From contig JBGPOP010000079.1 of assembly GCA_041488095.1 (NCBI GenBank), positions 1 to 5,993 on the forward strand: a DNA stretch of 5,993 bases, written 5' to 3'. Each line of letters opens with the position of its first letter. The first letter of the stretch is position 1. This stretch comes from DASYPQ01 sp041488095 (GTDB lineage: Bacteria; Planctomycetota; UBA1135; GCA-002686595). Both the position numbers and the translations under genes were made by a program. A model generated the notes under the pieces. That model did not search any database, was not told the DNA's origin, and saw only the letters and a program-made list of their open reading frames with translations. Below are positions 4,701 to 5,993 of the stretch, in pieces.

Positions 4701-5993
4701 ATGAAGGTGGGTACTGCCTTGGCCTGCGCGACGAGCGCGGCGATCCTTCTGGGTGTCGATGTCACGGCGCAGGTGACCCAGCGGGTGAGCCTGAGCTCAA
4801 CTGGAGCACAGGGAAACGACCACAGCGTCGCCAATTCGATTACTCCCGACTGCCGCTACGTGGCCTTCGAGAGCTTCGCGAGCAACCTCGTGCCTGGCGA
4901 CACGAACGGGTGGTCGGATGTCTTCGTCCGCGACCGCCAGAACGGTACGACGGAGCGAGTGAGTATCGAGGCGGGCGGAATTCAGGGGAACGGGGATAGC
5001 TACGGCGGCTGGTTGTCGGCAGACGGCCGCTTCGTGGCGTTTGGGAGCATCGCGACAAACCTCGTCCCCGCGGACACGAATGGGTTCTCCGACGTCTTCG
5101 TCCGCGACCGCCGAATCGGCACGACCGAACGCGTGAGCATCAGTTCAGGAGGAGCTCAAGCGAACAACTTCAGCGGCGCCGGTCCAATGACTCCAGACGG
5201 CCGTTATGTGGTCATCGTGAGCTTTGCGAGCAATCTGGGTCCCGTGGCAACAAGCGGACAGCAGGTCTTCGTCCGCGACCGCCAGAACGGCACGACCGAG
5301 CTCGAAAGCGTCGCCACGGGCGGGACCCCGGGGAACAGTTGGAGCTATGGAGCTTCGATCTCCGTTGACGGCCGCTATGTGGCATTTCTCAGCGATGCGA
5401 ATAACCTCGTCCTCGGCGATACAAACGGATCCACCGACGTGTTCGTCCATGACCGCCAGAGCGGCACGACAGCACGCGTCAACGTCGCCTCGAACGGCGC
5501 ACAGGCGAACTACGGATTTGACACGCATGCCTGGATCTCCGCTGACGGACGCTACGTGGCATTCTCCAGCGATGCCACGAACCTTGTCCCAAGTGACACG
5601 AACAATAGCGTTGACGCCTTCGTCCGCGACCGCCAGAGCGGTACGACCGAACGGGTCAGCGTCGACTCTGGCAGCCTGCAGGGGAACGGCGACAGTGACT
5701 GGCCCAGGATCTCCGCCGATGGCCGCTACGTGGTGTTCAATAGCGATGCCACCAATCTCGTCCTGGGGGATACGAACTGGTTCGGGGACGTCTTCATCCG
5801 CGACCGCCGAATCGGCACGACCGAACGCGTGAGCATCGGTTCTGGCGGAGTGCAGGGAAACAGTGACAGTGGCACGTGGGTACCTCCATCTTTCGATGGC
5901 CGATACGTTGCATTTATGAGCACTGCGACCAATCTCGTCCCCTGGAACACAAACGCGGCTGACCAGGTGTTCATCCGCGACCGATTTGGTGGC
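4701..5993 (+). CDS. Exported 58-residue-repeat protein, probable beta-propeller (TolB/PD40-like), N-terminal 431 residues
   Basis: The frame opens at ATG 4701 and runs without a stop to the window edge, so the C-terminus is missing. Residues 1-23 (MKVGTALACATSAAILLGVD then VTA) look like a Sec signal peptide with cleavage before Gln24. Residues 28-431 are seven repeats of 57-59 residues. Each contains DGRYVAF, then S.ATNLVPG, then DTNGxxDVFVRDR, then GTTERVS. This pattern is familiar from large secreted proteins described as TolB/WD40-like beta-propellers. The DTNGxxD loop resembles a calcium-binding loop, so metal binding is likely but unproven. No catalytic residues are evident. A structural, adhesive or binding role at the cell surface or outside the cell is the best inference. 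An in-frame GTG at 4692 would add three residues. There is no strong ribosome-binding site. Composition is clearly less GC-rich than the other genes. Cys9 is not in a good lipobox, so a lipoprotein is unlikely. Confidence 0.88.
   Translation, partial: MKVGTALACATSAAILLGVDVTAQVTQRVSLSSTGAQGNDHSVANSITPDCRYVAFESFASNLVPGDTNGWSDVFVRDRQNGTTERVSIEAGGIQGNGDSYGGWLSADGRFVAFGSIATNLVPADTNGFSDVFVRDRRIGTTERVSISSGGAQANNFSGAGPMTPDGRYVVIVSFASNLGPVATSGQQVFVRDRQNGTTELESVATGGTPGNSWSYGASISVDGRYVAFLSDANNLVLGDTNGSTDVFVHDRQSGTTARVNVASNGAQANYGFDTHAWISADGRYVAFSSDATNLVPSDTNNSVDAFVRDRQSGTTERVSVDSGSLQGNGDSDWPRISADGRYVVFNSDATNLVLGDTNWFGDVFIRDRRIGTTERVSIGSGGVQGNSDSGTWVPPSFDGRYVAFMSTATNLVPWNTNAADQVFIRDRFGG
5101..5141 (+). 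repeat. 41-nt exact direct repeat, copy 1 (second copy 5797-5837)
   Basis: The 41 bases at 5101-5141 recur without a mismatch at 5797-5837, including synonymous positions, and differ at both flanking bases. They code for the RDRRIGTTERVSI region at the junction of units 2/3 and 6/7. The spacing is 696 bp, exactly four 174-bp units. Identity at third codon positions points to recent duplication or gene conversion rather than protein-level selection alone. Confidence 0.9.
5797..5837 (+). repeat. 41-nt exact direct repeat, copy 2 (first copy 5101-5141)
   Basis: This is the second copy of the 41-base exact repeat, at the unit 6/7 junction of the exported protein gene. The base before it is A here and G in copy 1, and the base after it is G here and A in copy 1, which sets the limits of the identity. 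Confidence 0.9.

Larger units (their letters stand above)
4782..5993 (+). repeat. Seven in-frame tandem repeats of about 174 bp inside the exported protein gene
   Basis: Counting from the Arg of the RVS motif, units span 4782-4955, 4956-5129, 5130-5300, 5301-5474, 5475-5651, 5652-5825 and 5826-5993 (the last cut by the window edge). Lengths are 58, 58, 57, 58, 59 and 58 codons. The codon at the conserved D of DVFVRDR falls at 4917, 5091, 5262, 5436, 5613, 5787 and 5964. The best-kept block codes for VFVRDR plus GTTERVS; the block before DGRYVAF varies most. Units 3 and 7 have lost the acidic DTNGxxD loop. Confidence 0.92.

Noticed and set aside
3898..4704. 268-codon plus-strand frame inside the membrane protein gene
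   Set aside because: It is out of frame with the gene, mostly Gly/Arg/Ala/Asp, and has no motifs; a shadow of the real frame.
4701..4730. Lipoprotein signal at Cys9 of the repeat protein
   Set aside because: The residues before Cys9 (ALA, with Leu at -2) do not fit a lipobox, and the hydrophobic stretch continues past the cysteine; an ordinary Sec signal fits better.
2339..4834. 831-codon open frame on the minus strand opposite the membrane protein
   Set aside because: It overlaps the membrane protein gene antisense and the start of the aminotransferase. Its composition is Arg/Leu-rich and low in complexity, as in a mirror frame, with no domain visible.
5224..5832. 202-codon frame in the repeat region with its own repetitive pattern
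   Set aside because: Its Ser/Thr/Ala-rich repeats are just the 174-bp DNA repeats read in another frame. The frame from 4701 carries the signal peptide and the conserved DGRYVAF and VFVRDR motifs.
4782..5993. CRISPR array or satellite DNA
   Set aside because: The period of about 174 bp is always a multiple of three, keeps one open frame, and varies mostly at silent or loop positions, so it is a protein repeat.
1..5993. A defence, toxin-antitoxin, phage or other new multi-gene system
   Set aside because: None of the five genes carries nuclease, helicase, integrase, toxin or phage motifs, and the leftward and rightward genes show no functional link in the sequence.

Overview
This 6 kb window is GC-rich bacterial DNA. 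Two sample lines counted by hand give 46/60 G+C at 1681-1740 and 34/60 at 5341-5400. It holds five protein-coding genes, two of which run off the window edges. I found no RNA genes, insertion sequences, CRISPR arrays or integration sites. The host is probably a Gram-negative bacterium with a high-GC genome. The secreted 58-residue propeller-like repeat protein and the large single-pass membrane-anchored protein suggest Planctomycetota or a similar environmental lineage, but this is a weak inference with no marker gene behind it.

Left half, minus strand (2435 down to 1): three genes point the same way. They are a class I PLP aminotransferase resembling aspartate aminotransferase (2435-1236), a class I SAM-dependent methyltransferase (1175-510), and the N-terminal part of a family 2 glycosyltransferase of the dolichyl-phosphate-mannose-synthase-like type (488-1, open at the left edge). 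The last two are only 21 bp apart and probably form a unit for glycan or lipid-linked sugar work. The aminotransferase lies 60 bp upstream; it may share the transcript without sharing the pathway.

Centre: a 164 bp divergent spacer (2436-2599) separates the leftward unit from a rightward gene. It contains one plausible sigma-70-like promoter for the aminotransferase, placed so that the transcript could be leaderless.

Right half, plus strand: 2600-4612 encodes a 670-residue membrane-anchored protein of unknown function, whose extracytoplasmic part looks like two copies of one domain. After an 88 bp spacer, 4701-5993 encodes the first 431 residues of an exported protein. It is made of seven 57-59 residue repeats with DGRYVAF, DTNGxxDVFVRDR and GTTERVS motifs, is open at the right edge, and has lower GC than the rest.

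The most interesting structures are the internal duplication in the membrane protein and the repeat architecture of the last gene, including a 41-nt exact repeat exactly four units apart. I see no evidence for a defence, mobile or otherwise clearly new multi-gene system.
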